A DNA stretch of 16,292 nucleotides from Conidiobolus incongruus B7586 (lineage: Eukaryota; Entomophthoromycota; Entomophthoromycetes; Entomophthorales; Conidiobolaceae), in contig JNEM01013521.1 of the NCBI GenBank assembly GCA_000697335.1, forward strand, positions 1 through 16,292, given 5' to 3'. Position numbers and translations under genes: made by a program. Numbering within the stretch: position 1 is the stretch's first letter; the number at the start of each line of letters is the position of its first letter. Below are positions 1 through 11,430 of this stretch, in pieces. The notes beneath the pieces were generated by a model. The model was not told where the DNA came from. It did no database searches and saw only the letters and a list, made by a program, of their open reading frames with translations.

Positions 1-340
1 TATATTAAAATTATTATTTTCAATTTAATTTTAAAGGAATTTTAATAGAAAAAAAACTTTATTTTATTATTTCAAGTTTTATAATATTTTAATTTAATTT
101 TTAAATAGATATTATAAATATTAAAATATTGAAATTTGAAAGTTTGATATTTGAGATTATAAATTAATTTTATACCAATTATATTAATATTGGCTAATAG
201 TAATTAAGAATATTTAATTATCCTTCTAGATTTTTAATTAGTCTATAATATCTATTTAATAGCGATTTGATGTAAAATATTAAATATCTTAATATACTAT
301 ATACCTGATGCTATAATCCATTATATTATTCTTAAATATA
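1..340. other. AT-rich DNA, no gene seen
   Basis: Almost pure A/T with frequent stops in all frames. No RNA gene or coding segment is recognisable. Part of it could be an extension of the adjacent mariner relic or another decayed repeat, but I find no matching segment in the second mariner copy. Confidence 0.6.
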
Positions 341-1445
341 TATTTATATTACTTTATATTTTTAATAGTAGGAATTTTTTGTAATTAAAAATAAATAAAC
401 ATTTTAATATATAATAAATAAAAAGGATAATATAATATAAATCTAATAATTACTTTTATTATTAATAACTTTTTACTATATTTTTGGTAAACTTCTAACC
501 CTTAAAAAATAGTTTTTTTATTAAAGACTGAAATTTAATATTTTTTAAATAAATTAAATTTTCCTATAGAAATTTTCTTTCCTATAGGCTAGTTTTTTAA
601 TTACTTAAAGTAATTATAATCATATAAGTTACAATCTAAAGAATATACTAGATATGGTAGTTTTTTCCAATTATTATTAATTAGAAAATTTTTTATAGAT
701 TTAGATTTATGTATTTTTAATTATTATATTAAATAATAAGTTTTGTTAAAGTATATTAATAATATTAATTAATAATACTTCCCTTTAAAAAAGAAATATA
801 AAATTTATTATTAATTGATTTTCCTTTAAGAATTAAATAAAAGTAGTATAAACTATTATAATTTATTATAATAATTAATATTTGATTATTAACAAAATAT
901 TTATATAAAAAAATTTATAAAAGAGGTTGATTTAATTTAATCTAATATCTTGATTTATGTTTTAGTAAAGGATTATATATAAAGATTTAAGATTCATCAA
1001 TTATAATTATTCATTATAAAAGTTTAAGCTTTTAATAATATTTTAATAAGTTTTGTTTAATAATAGCTACTCTAACTTTTTTCTAAGTTTTAGTTAAATT
1101 ATAAGATATTTATTTTATGTTTTTATTATTAATTTGAGTTTAAACTTTAGTATATATCAAATACCTATAAAATTAATATTAAAATAGTTAAATAATTCTT
1201 TACTTAAAATAAAAAGGAACTATTCAATATATTTTTTACTCTATTAACAATTAAAAAAATAATAGTTAAAGTTAGTTTTTTAAATTTTAATAGATTTTAG
1301 ATAGTTTTTCTCTTAACTTTAAAGTAATTTACTTAGTGATAAATTATTAATTTAGATAATGCTTTATTATTAAAAATTGCTTGTAAATTTGAAATATTTT
1401 TAAATAACTTATGGTTAAGTTTTACTAATATTAAAATAAAAAACT
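340..1445 (-). mobile_element. Decayed mariner (DD34D) DNA transposon, copy A
   Basis: The minus strand carries remnants of a mariner transposase, the cut-and-paste enzyme that inserts at TA. Three hallmarks are visible. Around 996 down to 940 is a DES..(Y)NPLLKHKS segment, matching the mariner DE[TS]W..Y.P..K.QS block, with the first catalytic Asp intact at 996-998. At 723-725 the second catalytic position reads Asn in a Y-N-N context (family HDN). At 604-657 is PYLVYSLDCNLYDYNYFK, matching the family PYSPDL.P.DY..F block, with the third Asp intact at 619-621. A C-terminal stretch on the minus strand near 440-520 resembles the mariner tail. Many stops and at least one single-base deletion relative to copy B (between the second catalytic site and the PYSPDL block) break it. 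Ends are uncertain: sequence near 345-370 is roughly inverted near 1414-1442 and may be the terminal repeats. It is present again from about 15320. Confidence 0.85.
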
Positions 1446-1523
1446 TTTGATAATTATTATTTAATTTAAATATAACTAAATTAAATAATTAATTTTAAAA
1501 ATTAATTTTTTAATAAAAATTAT

Positions 1524-1554
<31 letters not shown>

Positions 1555-3984
1555 TATATAATTTCCTATTAACTTGGTATATATTTATTTATTTCTAACT
1601 AATAATATGTTTGAAAGATCAGAAATTAAAAAATTTCCCATTATTTTAAATTCAAGGTAATATTTAACTAAAATGATAAAAAAACTCAAAAAAACAAGTT
1701 GAATCATTAGTATTAATAATAATTTAAAGATATATAATCTGTTAATTAAATAATATCTCTTATTACTATAAATATTATAGAATATATATAAATCAAAAGA
1801 TATTGATAGTTTTAAATTAATTATATTTTAATAATATTTTTATTAATTTAAAAATTTATGTTTTGATTTAATTTGATTAAAATTTTGCATTTTAAAAATT
1901 TTTGTAAAAATATGAAAAAAAAATATTTGATATTAAAGATTAAAAAATATTTTTGAGTATAAAAATAAGGTTATGTTTTGTTTATTTAAAAGCAAATACA
2001 TTTATATTAAAGAGTTGATTTTAAGAAAGATCTTCTGTATATTTATTATCTAAAAGATACAATTTGCAAAATATTAAAAATAAATCTAAAATTGGAAACA
2101 CCACAATATTATTAACATTTTAATTCAATATATTACAAACAATCAAATATCATAACAAAATGAGATTATAATACGAAATAAGTTAGAGGTTATTATATTT
2201 TTTTATGCCTAATGCAATGTCTATATTCTGATTGATCCAGGATTAGTTTTATATCAAAAATATCACTATTTAATATTGAATCTAATAAACAATGTACACA
2301 AGTATACTATATTAAGTAATAATATATATATCGTATTAAATCACAAGATATATTTTTATAATCAAAAAGATTAGTTTTTAAAAACTGATAAAATATTGTT
2401 TTAATTCTAATTTATTAAACCCTCTGAATTATCAATTGAATTCATTATATTTTATATTTAATTCTTAATTTGAAATAATTTGGATATAAATTTAAGAAAA
2501 TAATTTTATATTTTATAAATAATAAAAAACGTTTTATATAATAATAGTTTTAATATAAGTTTTTATTTTATACTAGGATTCTTTCTAGAGTATATTTATA
2601 TTACTATATATTTCATAATGGTATATTATATTATTATTAATGTACATCAATCAAAATGAAGCGTGATATTAACTTGATTTCACTAAAATAGTTGACAATG
2701 AAAATATGTCTTATAAAATTTACCTTTAAATATCAATATCTGTATATTTTTCAAAATTAATTAAAATAATAAATACCAAAATCCAAAAAAATATCTGAAT
2801 TATTGCAAACAATTAACCAATAAAACTGTTACTTTTGATTATTTCTTAATATTCATAAAGTTGTTCTATGTAATAATTGGAAAAAAACTAAAATTTACTA
2901 TAAGAGAAAAAAAAAAGATTTAAAAAAGTTGAGTAACTATATGGAAGGATAAAAACTTTATCTAATGTATAAATAATTTGAATTGGCATATGTGATAGAT
3001 AATAATTTCAAGATATAACATTAAAAAATGATGAGAATAATATATAAATAATTATCTATGATAAAATTAATTATAACAAATTAATTACATGAAAAATGAT
3101 TGAATATTATAAAAAATATAATTTTAAAAAAAAATTTGATAAAATTGGAATAAAAAATAATTCCATTTTAAGACATTAACCCAATTTAGAAATTTTAAAA
3201 AATATTATAATTAAGGGAATTAGTTAATTTTGTCCATTTTGATAAAATTTTATAAATTAATTCGAATCAAATATTCTCAAATTTTTTTTAATATTTATCA
3301 AAATTATTAGAGATGATCTTATAGTTAAGAAGCTTGAATAATGGTAAAAATATTATTACTTTGAATTATTAAATATATATGTTTAAGAAATTATTTCCAA
3401 ATTTTATGAAAATGGATAATTCATTTTAAATTATTTTAAAGTGGTGATAATTTCGTTGAATATAATAGATCTGTAAATTCGATTTGTTATCGAATATGAG
3501 GAGTTAAATAATCATTAATTCGGTATATTCTTAAAAGTAATAACTCTTTCGGATGAAAATAAAAAAGGGCAATTTTTGAGAAATTGTTTTAATTCGTTGA
3601 GTTAATCATGTGCAATTAAATATTATGAGAAGATTAAATATATTTGTAAAAATATTCAATTTTATTTAAAATTTGGATCAAATCGTAAAAACTAAAAAAA
3701 GTATAAATAGATCTAAGAATACCGTGAAAGTGTTTAATTCATGCTATAGATAAATTTTAATAATTGTTATATAATTTGTGTAAATATTTAATTAGGTCAC
3801 CATCGTAATATTTGAATTCAAAAGAAATACTTATTTATTAGTGACTTTAAATGGATTAAACAATGGTATGATAGTAAAATTAAAAAATAATTAATATCAT
3901 TTTAATATCTATTGAAGAGACTTAATCATATTATAATACAAGATCATAGATAAATTAATGCAAACTAATAATTATATTTTTTTC
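1446..3984. other. Gene-poor AT-rich intergenic DNA
   Basis: Apart from the (TA)n run, I see only A/T-dominated sequence with poly-A and poly-T tracts. All six frames are closed by frequent stops. No tRNA-like B box with pairing arms, no repeat array and no recognisable protein segment was found. Confidence 0.6.
1524..1548. repeat. (TA)n microsatellite
   Basis: Perfect alternating TA run of 25 bases, the longest in the window, lying just beyond the mariner copy A relic. Confidence 0.95.
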
Positions 3985-4315
3985 AATGTAAGTGATTATT
4001 AATGTAAGGACTACCTCAAATCTTTCAACTAATTGATTTTCTGAAAGTGTTTCGAACCAACTAGATTTTGGGAATGATTCATTCACTGAAGAATGGACCA
4101 TACTTCATTCACTCTGACATTAATATATGCAAAGGTAGTTTGATAATTGATACCGGGTTTTCCAGAGCTTTAGCCCAAATTATTCAAAACCTTATCCGCA
4201 AATGATCATGCACATATTTTGATATGGAGATTATTTCACTCAAGCTGAGATGCAAGATATGTGATGGAGAATGGCTTTTGTGACTCTGTTTGTTTTTGAT
4301 TTTACCTTAATGAAT
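3985..4315. other. Island of mixed base composition, unidentified
   Basis: About 330 bases with visibly more G and C than the flanks. In this window such composition otherwise occurs only in genes, the carrier promoter and one other island. The longest ATG-started frame is 43 codons (4074-4205, + strand) and I do not recognise its product. A 10-base direct repeat (TTCATTCACT) occurs at 4078-4087 and 4104-4113. It could be a relic of a gene or mobile element, an untranslated RNA, or a regulatory block; none can be chosen from sequence alone. Confidence 0.4.
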
Positions 4316-5229
4316 ATCTAAATTATATAATTTCAAGTGCTTATTGATAATAATACGTAAATTGATATATTTACTTGATCATGTATTGATAAGGCTTTGA
4401 ATAATTCTGTTTAAAAATTTGAAAAACCCTATATCTATTATCATAATATCTTTACAATCAATCATGTCAAGATAAATGGAATTTTATAATCTTATATCAT
4501 GAAATATTATTTATTGTTACCAGCAATTTCAACTAAAACGACTACAATGTGAGTTTGAAATCTCAATACTATTCAAACATTTACTTCTTTCTTGTAAAAT
4601 TTATAATAGACTTTTTTTTTAATTAATATCTATTCTATTTAATATTACCATTTAAAAATAATCTTCGATCTATTTATTGAGATATTAGGATATTATTGCA
4701 ACTCTATTCTTTAATTATCATTTCATTATTTTTGAGAATTTCCGGAATTTAACCCTAAATTAAGAATATATAAATTTCCATATTTCGGATTAGAATTATC
4801 AATTGATAAACCAAAAAAAAAAGAAAATTGGACCAATATTTTTAAATTGTTTGGGATTATCACGTGTAATTAATACACGATGAGAAAATCTAACAATATT
4901 CCTTAAAAGTATTAACTTTAACTGAAATCTTTAAAACTCACTAATATGGATAGATCAAAAAAAACATTGTTTAATTATTTGATTGATATTAAAAATAATT
5001 TTGTACAAATAATCAATTTTATAATAATTACAATATATTAATAACAATTAAAAAGAATTCAAATATGTTTTTATTATTTAAACAACTATATAATAATAAT
5101 AATAGTATGATTTTAAAATTAAAAAAAACTTTAATTATATTATATCATATTATATTAATATTCTTTAAAGAATCAAAATCATACACTTATAATCAAGAAA
5201 CTTTGTAAAATCAACAAAAATAATTTTTT
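4316..5229. other. AT-rich intergenic DNA with one small palindrome
   Basis: No gene seen. At 4863-4879 there is a 6-bp perfect stem (CGTGTA / TACACG) around a 5-base loop, overlapping an E-box-like CACGTG at 4861-4866. The rest is A/T-dominated and closed in all frames. Confidence 0.5.
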
Positions 5230-5280
5230 TATCAATATAAGTTATGTTCAAATGGGCATAATACTAAATCCTCCAATATT

Positions 5281-5299
5281 ATCCCCAACTATGGGGGAT
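5281..5299. repeat. Small GC hairpin
   Basis: ATCCCC (5281-5286) pairs perfectly with GGGGAT (5294-5299) across a 7-base loop. It is conspicuous because runs of C and G are so rare here. Function unknown. Confidence 0.5.
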
Positions 5300-5768
5300 A
5301 TTCAGATAATTAATTAAGTCAAGTTCCGTAAGTATCCGATCTTTAGCTAAGGTTTTCATTTTCAATTCATCTGCCTCTATCATTATTATCATACAATATT
5401 GGAGAAGGATATTAAAAATAATGATTATAGTTATTAAGTATACCTTATGGTGTGAGTATAGCTATTATCATTACCCGATGATTATACTGTGAAGTGTCAA
5501 ATATCAAAGTTGATTAAAGAGTTCACTTGCTAAGATTCTATCTTTGGGTGAAATGTGTGGTTAGTGTTACCTGGTGATCAATTAGATATCATTATATTGG
5601 TAGTATTATGATTATTGTTGAAGCGTTAATTAAGGCATTTTTAAGGTTAATGGAGTTGTAAAGACGCTTGAAGCTTATATACCATCAATTGAGTTAATTA
5701 AAATTATAGTGAAATCGAATGCCACACACACATTAGTGTGGGATTAATTTGGCTCCTTTCGAATTGAG

Positions 5769-5800
5769 ATTGGATTCTGGACTGTGATTGGTTGAATTGG
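5769..5800 (-). promoter_or_regulatory. Triple inverted CCAAT boxes
   Basis: ATTGG, the reverse complement of CCAAT, occurs three times in 32 bases (5769-5773, 5787-5791, 5796-5800), about 90-120 bases upstream of the TATA box. CCAAT is the site of the HAP/NF-Y complex, which in fungi activates many nuclear genes for mitochondrial respiration. An ADP/ATP carrier would be a natural target. Binding is inferred. Confidence 0.5.
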
Positions 5801-5890
5801 ATACTGTGTGTGGTTGGGATAAGTTGGGTAAAATTACACAATTCCATGAGATTTGAGCCATGAAATTGTGGGTTGCTGGAATGGGTGAGG

Positions 5891-5898
5891 TATATAAG
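5891..5898 (+). promoter_or_regulatory. TATA box of the ADP/ATP carrier gene
   Basis: TATATAAG lies 78 bases before the start codon, between a GC-containing stretch and a pyrimidine-rich leader (the CTCTTCTCC segment just before the ATG). Spacing and context fit a core promoter with a short 5' leader of a few tens of bases. Confidence 0.6.
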
Positions 5899-5968
5899 TA
5901 TTTTTCTACGGCTTGAAATCGGTTATTGCTTTTAGCATTACTAAATCCATCTCTTCTCCAACTTCAAA

Positions 5969-7004
5969 ATGGCCGGTGATAAACAACAAAACTTCTTAAA
6001 GGTATGTTTAATTTCTACTTAATCTACAGCTTTTTCCACAGTGTAATCTTTCCAGCTCCTCGACAATGATTGCTTATTTTCCAATCTATGTATTCAAACA
6101 GTAAGTCTAATACCAATCTTTTCTCATCTAGGACTTTATGCTTGGTGGTGTCTCTGCTGCCGTCTCCAAGACCGCTGCTGCCCCCATTGAACGTGTCAAG
6201 TTGTTGATCCAAAACCAAGATGAAATGATCAAGCAAGGTCGTCTTTCCTCCCCCTACAAGGGTATTGGAGATTGTTTCTCCCGTGTTGTTAAGGAAGAAG
6301 GTGTCGTCTCCTTGTGGAGAGGTAACACCGCTAACGTTATCCGTTACTTCCCTACCCAAGCTCTTAACTTGGCTTTCAAGGACAAGTTCAAGGCTATGTT
6401 CGGTTACAAGAAGGATAAGGATGGTTACTGGAAGTGGTTCGCTGGTAACTTGGCCTCCGGTGGTGCTGCTGGTGCCTCTTCCCTCTTATTCGTCTACTCC
6501 TTAGATTACGCTCGTACTCGTTTGGCTAACGACAACAAGTCTGCCAAGAAGGGTGGTCAACGTGAATTCAATGGTTTGATCGATGTCTACAGAAAGACCC
6601 TTGCCTCCGATGGTATTGCCGGTCTCTACAGAGGTTTCAACATCTCTTGTGCTGGTATCATTGTCTACCGTGGTTTGTACTTCGGTTTGTACGATTCCAT
6701 CAAGCCCGTCATTTTGACTGGTGAACTCGCCAACAACCTCTTCGCTTCCTTCCTCTTAGGTTGGACCATCACCATCGCTGCCGGTCTCGCTTCCTACCCC
6801 ATCGATACTGTCCGTCGTCGTATGATGATGACTTCCGGTCAAGCTGTCAAGTACTCTTCCTCCCTCCAATGCTTCCAACAAATCATCAAGACCGAAGGTG
6901 TCAAGTCTCTCTTCAAGGGTGCCGGTGCCAACATCCTCCGTGCCATTGCTGGTGCTGGTGTCTTGGCTGGTTACGACAAACTCCAAGAAATCTTCAAGAA
7001 CTAA
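5969..7004 (+). CDS. AAC: Mitochondrial ADP/ATP carrier (adenine nucleotide translocator), two exons
   Basis: Exchanges cytosolic ADP for matrix ATP across the inner mitochondrial membrane. Coding exons are 5969-6001 (11 codons, [11 protein letters not shown]) and 6132-7004, giving 301 aa, the usual length. The diagnostic RRRMMM signature of adenine nucleotide carriers is at residues 239-244. The three mitochondrial carrier signatures are PIERVK (29-34), SLDYAR (134-139; Ser for Pro is normal in this family) and PIDTVR (234-239), one per repeat of about 100 residues with two membrane helices each. The start is set by the short exon: splicing restores the family N-terminus [20 protein letters not shown], whereas the ATG at 6138 would cut off the start of helix 1. 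Codons are strongly biased (C-ending, AAG, GGT), indicating high expression. No residue expected for activity is missing. Confidence 0.97.
6002..6131 (+). other. Intron 1 of the ADP/ATP carrier gene
   Basis: Starts GTATGT and ends CATCTAG, phase 0, 130 bases. A CTAAT branch-like motif lies at 6107-6111, about 20 bases before the acceptor. Removing it joins FLK to DFMLGG, as in other carriers. Inside it are another acceptor-like TTTCCAG (ending 6055) and donor-like GTAAGT (6101), bounding 45 stop-free bases. Confidence 0.9.
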
Positions 7005-7026
7005 ATTTAATATTATACAACCATAT

Positions 7027-7032
7027 AATAAA
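7027..7032 (+). terminator. Possible polyadenylation signal of the carrier gene
   Basis: AATAAA begins 23 bases after the TAA stop codon and is followed by AT-rich sequence and T-rich tracts. In such AT-rich DNA the hexamer is common by chance, so this is plausible rather than established. Confidence 0.35.
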
Positions 7033-8868
7033 ATCACAATATATATATCCAATATCATTTATTTTTGTATTTTATTAACTCTTGTATTATGTAGATCAAG
7101 GATACGAGAATTTTATATGGATCTTGTCATTTCTTATATTTCTTTCACATACAATATCCATCACTTAACCATTTATTTTTTCCAATCTTTTTTTAACTTC
7201 TAGATATCAAAACCAATGTCAAGAAATTGCTTCTAATCACCTAATTCCGATCAATATTTTAATATTTTGAATGAATCCTATTTAAAAATACTAATCAATC
7301 TCCTAGATCCCCTTATAATCTATAATCGATATAATTTTAATATTTTCAAAAATTACTATAAATCATTATTCCTCAATTTTTCAATTTATTAATCAAATTT
7401 TATTTTCAACTTATCTAATTTATATAAATATAATTTTACTATTTATTTAAAAAAATTCTTATAAATTTTTGTATTGCATTCATATTTATACATTTAATTA
7501 TTTTAAATAATATATTTTATAATTTTCAAATTTTAAACTATTGAAATTTTAGATTAACTGTAAGGGGTTGAAATTAATCAATTATTTAAAAATTAAAATA
7601 AATAATATTATTAATACACGAAATTATATATATATATATAATAATTATCAATACAAGTTAGAATAGAGTATAATATAAACATTTATATATTGATAAATAT
7701 TACATTAAATTTCTCAGTGTATAACATATAAATTTACATGTAATTTAATAAATGATTAAATTAATAATTCATTAAGTACCGATTTTACAGTAAGCTAAAT
7801 TGTTTACAAATTCTATATTGAATTAAATTACTAAGAAGTTAGATCTAGGGATATGCTTAAAAACAGTAAAATATTTACATTTCCTTAATAACCTATAATC
7901 AATATCCAAAATATATTATAACTATCTGTATATTATTATCATACATATATGATTATATTTTAGTTATTAATATGAATGGTATAATGTATTATATATATTC
8001 AATAGTTGAATATTATAAACTGTTCTGGGTTATTCTGTCAATTCTACATTAAATCTCAATTTTTTTATATAACATACTTATTCAAACTAAGCTTTCAATT
8101 ATATATTTCAATCTATATATATATGTATATTTACAAATGTTTAATAACATTTCATATCATAATTAAAATGTTAGTTAAGGATAAATATTAATTTAATTGA
8201 CAATAAAATATAAAATAAAAACATTAATAATTTATTTATTATGAAAAATGTAAATTGATAAAAATAATTGAGGTTCAAAAAAATGGGTAACACAAATAAC
8301 CATTAATTTTTAATTTTTATTCAATTACTAAATAATTTATTAAAATTAATTGCATCTAAATTACTTTTAATTAACTTTGATAATTATTATAAAATTTAGA
8401 ATTTTATAATAAAGTGGCAAAATCATGTCGCCAAGGAACCTGTACTTGTATAAATAAAATAAAATAATTAATCAATATATCAGTTAATTAATACACTATA
8501 TACATTTAAATAATTTATGATTTATAACTATATTCAAGTATTGAAGTGTAATATAAATATGTATTTTATAAAAAACTTATTACGAAACAATCTTTTATTA
8601 CTATTATTATAAATTATATTGATAATTATACTAAAATTAGAAATTCCAATCTATAGGTATTATCGTTATTAAAATTAAAATATATTATTTATATTAGAAT
8701 TAGTGATAATACAAATGAAATTTATTATAGAATATATTACAAATTTAGAAATAATATAATGTATATTTGAATTAAAAATGTACTAAAATGGACTTTAATA
8801 TTTGTCAATTTTACTTATAATTTGGTATTAATATTAATGGCCAATATTTAAATTTGAAACATATTACC

Positions 8869-8888
8869 TATATATATATATATATATA
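8869..8888. repeat. (TA)n microsatellite
   Basis: Perfect TA alternation of 20 bases, the longest of four such tracts between the two genes. Confidence 0.9.
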
Positions 8889-9242
8889 ATAACAATATAA
8901 CTAGTTACCTTGAATAATCATATTTAATTTATATCTTAACAAATAATTACAAATTATTTTATATTATTTTAATTATTGGAAATGCAAAGTAATATAACAA
9001 TGTAAATTTCAGTTCCTCTAATCAACTATTAAGATGTATTTACAATAGATAAAATGCCTTCTACAATATTTATTAAAGTCAATAATCCTTTTCTATTTTA
9101 ATTTGTAATTTCATTCCCTAGCTGAGCAAGGTACTTACTACATTCAATTAACAAAAGTTTTTATCAGAAAACTAATAGTTATATATTATTTTGTTATGCA
9201 GTAGAAATTACATAATAATCCAACTATATGAGAAGTAAAAGT

Positions 9243-9272
9243 ATATATATTCTTCACTTTGAGAATATATAT
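9243..9272. repeat. Perfect 11-bp inverted repeat (hairpin)
   Basis: ATATATATTCT (9243-9253) is the exact reverse complement of AGAATATATAT (9262-9272), with an 8-base loop TCACTTTG. The arms are mostly A/T and could arise by chance; no flanking direct repeat was noticed. Confidence 0.6.
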
Positions 9273-10588
9273 TCAATAATCAGAAATTATAAATTTTAGC
9301 CAATTTCTAGAAATCTATCGAATTAAACATATTTAAAGAACAAATGATAGTCAAAAAATCAAGGTATTCTAACCTAAGACTTACCTATTATTTTCAATTT
9401 AATTTATGTCTATTGTAATTTTAAAATCAATGATTATTTGACAAAATATATGGTGTTAATATATTCATTTGTAAAATTTATAATAATATTGATTAAAATA
9501 TTAACTCATTAAATTATCATTGTGTAACGAGTCGAATATACATAATAAGTAAAAATAAAATAACTATCATTATTAACATATTAAATTCATATACATGTCA
9601 TTTTCGAAGCATTTTGGCACAAAGAGCGGATATTTCAAAGCATTGGTTGAGAAATAAAATATTCGGAGTTAAGCTCAATAATTATCATACATTTTTGAGA
9701 TATGTGCATATAACAGTACATCCACAATAATACACATAAATAATGCTATATAACAAATATGCACAATAGCTTTTTTATAAGTCAAAGATTAATCTTCATT
9801 ACAAAAATACAAAGTATTTGAAGGAGATGAATTTTCAAATTACGACAGATTCCATAAATCAATCCATTTATCATTTAAATTAAAGATAATAATTGATCTA
9901 ATTAAGCATTAAAATGGGATAAATATTAAAGGCGTTATCATGAGCTATTAATATATACATTAAACTAATTGCTTTGAATAACCAATATTAATTTCATTTT
10001 CTATTTTATCTTAGAATAACTTTCAAAAACTTTTTAAAAATTTTATCAAATAATAAAAGATATTTTAAAATGATTAAATATTGAATTACTATTGTGATCT
10101 TAATAGGTATGTAAATAAATTTTCTTACATCAATAATTAATTAAAAATAGGTCCGATTTTAATTTATAAAATTATAAATTAACCATTTAAAAAATGAATT
10201 TTTAGTTTGAATTTAAATTTATTTTATTTATATACCAATTTGCTATGACATTAGCCAGAATACATTATTAGCATATAATTATTTTCAATCGTTATAGATC
10301 ACTTACAATTGATTTCGCATTTTAAAAGTATATTGATATATATATATATATATTGAGTCGTGTTTTAGAAAATTATATCAATTTTTCTAACAATTACCAT
10401 TGACAATTTATACTTCAAGTTTTTTAATATATAGCAAAATATCTATATATATTGATAATTATTTACTAATGAAATAGCGTCAATATTAACAATCAAACAT
10501 TTTGGATTTAATAACCTTTAATTGATAATGTTTATTTATAATAAATATTGAAATTAAATTATGGAGTATTATCTAGAATTTAATCTAC

Positions 10589-10607
10589 GCAAATTAATTT
10601 AATTTGC
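10589..10607. repeat. 19-bp perfect palindrome
   Basis: GCAAATTAA and TTAATTTGC flank one central base, giving 9 bp of perfect dyad symmetry that includes a G:C pair and a C:G pair at the tips. It lies nearly 1 kb upstream of the kinase-Sel1 start. Function unknown. Confidence 0.6.
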
Positions 10608-11416
10608 AGATAATTTTTTTCATAATATTACATTCAAAAAAGTATTAGTGACAATTTCAAATATAATATTGAAAGGGATATAGCAATAATATTATTTTAT
10701 ACACGTCGTAACTCTCTAATCATTTAATAAAAATATTTTCAAAATTTTATTAACTATACATGTAATTCTACATCTATATTTACCATTAGTTTTAAACATT
10801 TTTGTTATTTTTAAATTATTAACTTTCAATTTAGCAAAAATAGTAGTCATTCACTCGTTTTAAACAAGTATTTTACCTCTAAATTTTGTACATTTTAACT
10901 TATTTTTTTATTAAATTTGAAAATAAAAAAAATAATAATTTATAATATTATAATATTATAATAGAATATTAAGCATTATAATATTATTTTTAAATTTTAG
11001 TTTTTATAGTGAAATTATTAATATTAATATTAAAATAAAATTTAAGACAAAAGTAGATTTAGTACAAATATAAAAATTATTAAAAAATTTACGTAATTAG
11101 TTAAAAAGAGAGGCAGAGGTCAAATGATTAAATTAATTTTAATACTTAAAATTTCCTTAAATATTTTGACTTTTTAACCTTTTATTTTCAGTTCTCTCTA
11201 ATTATTCATTCATAGTTTATTTAATATCATTTAATTAGTATTATTTTATATAGTGTGGAAAAAAAAATTTCAAATATATATATATATATTAATAAGTTAT
11301 CATTTAAAATTGGTGCTATTATTAACGTTATCAATTTTGATTGAATTTAATTAATTTACTGCATTTTTATTACTTTTTCTTATCATTACTAATTATAAGA
11401 GTTTAAATACATATAC

Positions 11417-11430
11417 TTCTGTTAACAGAA
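11417..11430. promoter_or_regulatory. 14-bp perfect palindrome upstream of the kinase-Sel1 gene
   Basis: TTCTGTTAACAGAA reads identically on both strands and contains four G/C bases in otherwise very AT-rich DNA. It lies about 110 bases before the start codon, a position suited to a dimeric transcription factor. Its role is inferred. Confidence 0.4.

Larger units (their letters stand above)
5230..5968 (+). promoter_or_regulatory. Upstream/promoter region of the ADP/ATP carrier gene
   Basis: Base composition becomes mixed about 700 bases before the carrier ATG and stays so up to it, in contrast to the AT-rich DNA further upstream. No coding segment is recognisable. It contains an ATCCCC/GGGGAT hairpin at 5281-5299, a cluster of three ATTGG boxes and a TATA box, listed separately. 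The extent is inferred from composition only. Confidence 0.5.

Noticed and set aside
1524-1548. (TA)n tract and other AT repeats considered as origin or centromere
   Set aside because: AT-richness is general in this window and no element specific to an origin or centromere can be seen.
4040-4075. tRNA B-box-like GGTTCGAAAC on the minus strand
   Set aside because: The flanking bases do not form a T stem and no acceptor or anticodon arm is present.
4074-4205. 43-codon frame containing LIIDTG, reminiscent of an aspartic protease or a kinase fragment
   Set aside because: Far too short, and the resemblance rests on a few residues; no supporting domain on either side could be named.
6024-6359. 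Minus-strand open frame overlapping the carrier gene
   Set aside because: Shadow of the strongly biased carrier codons; it covers the splice acceptor and has no recognisable product.
6756-7203. Several open frames on both strands over the end of the carrier gene
   Set aside because: Low-complexity shadows (His/Arg/Cys-rich or Thr/Gly/Asp-rich) of the carrier reading frame running into AT-rich 3' DNA.
8006-8191. 61-codon ATG-started frame in intergenic DNA
   Set aside because: Composed of Ile, Tyr, Phe and Lys codons as expected of random AT-rich DNA, and includes a TA microsatellite; no family resemblance.
9497-9730. 77-codon stop-free stretch without an ATG, partly GC-richer
   Set aside because: A rough estimate with about one stop per ten codons predicts around one such stretch by chance in a window this size; no family or splice context recognised.
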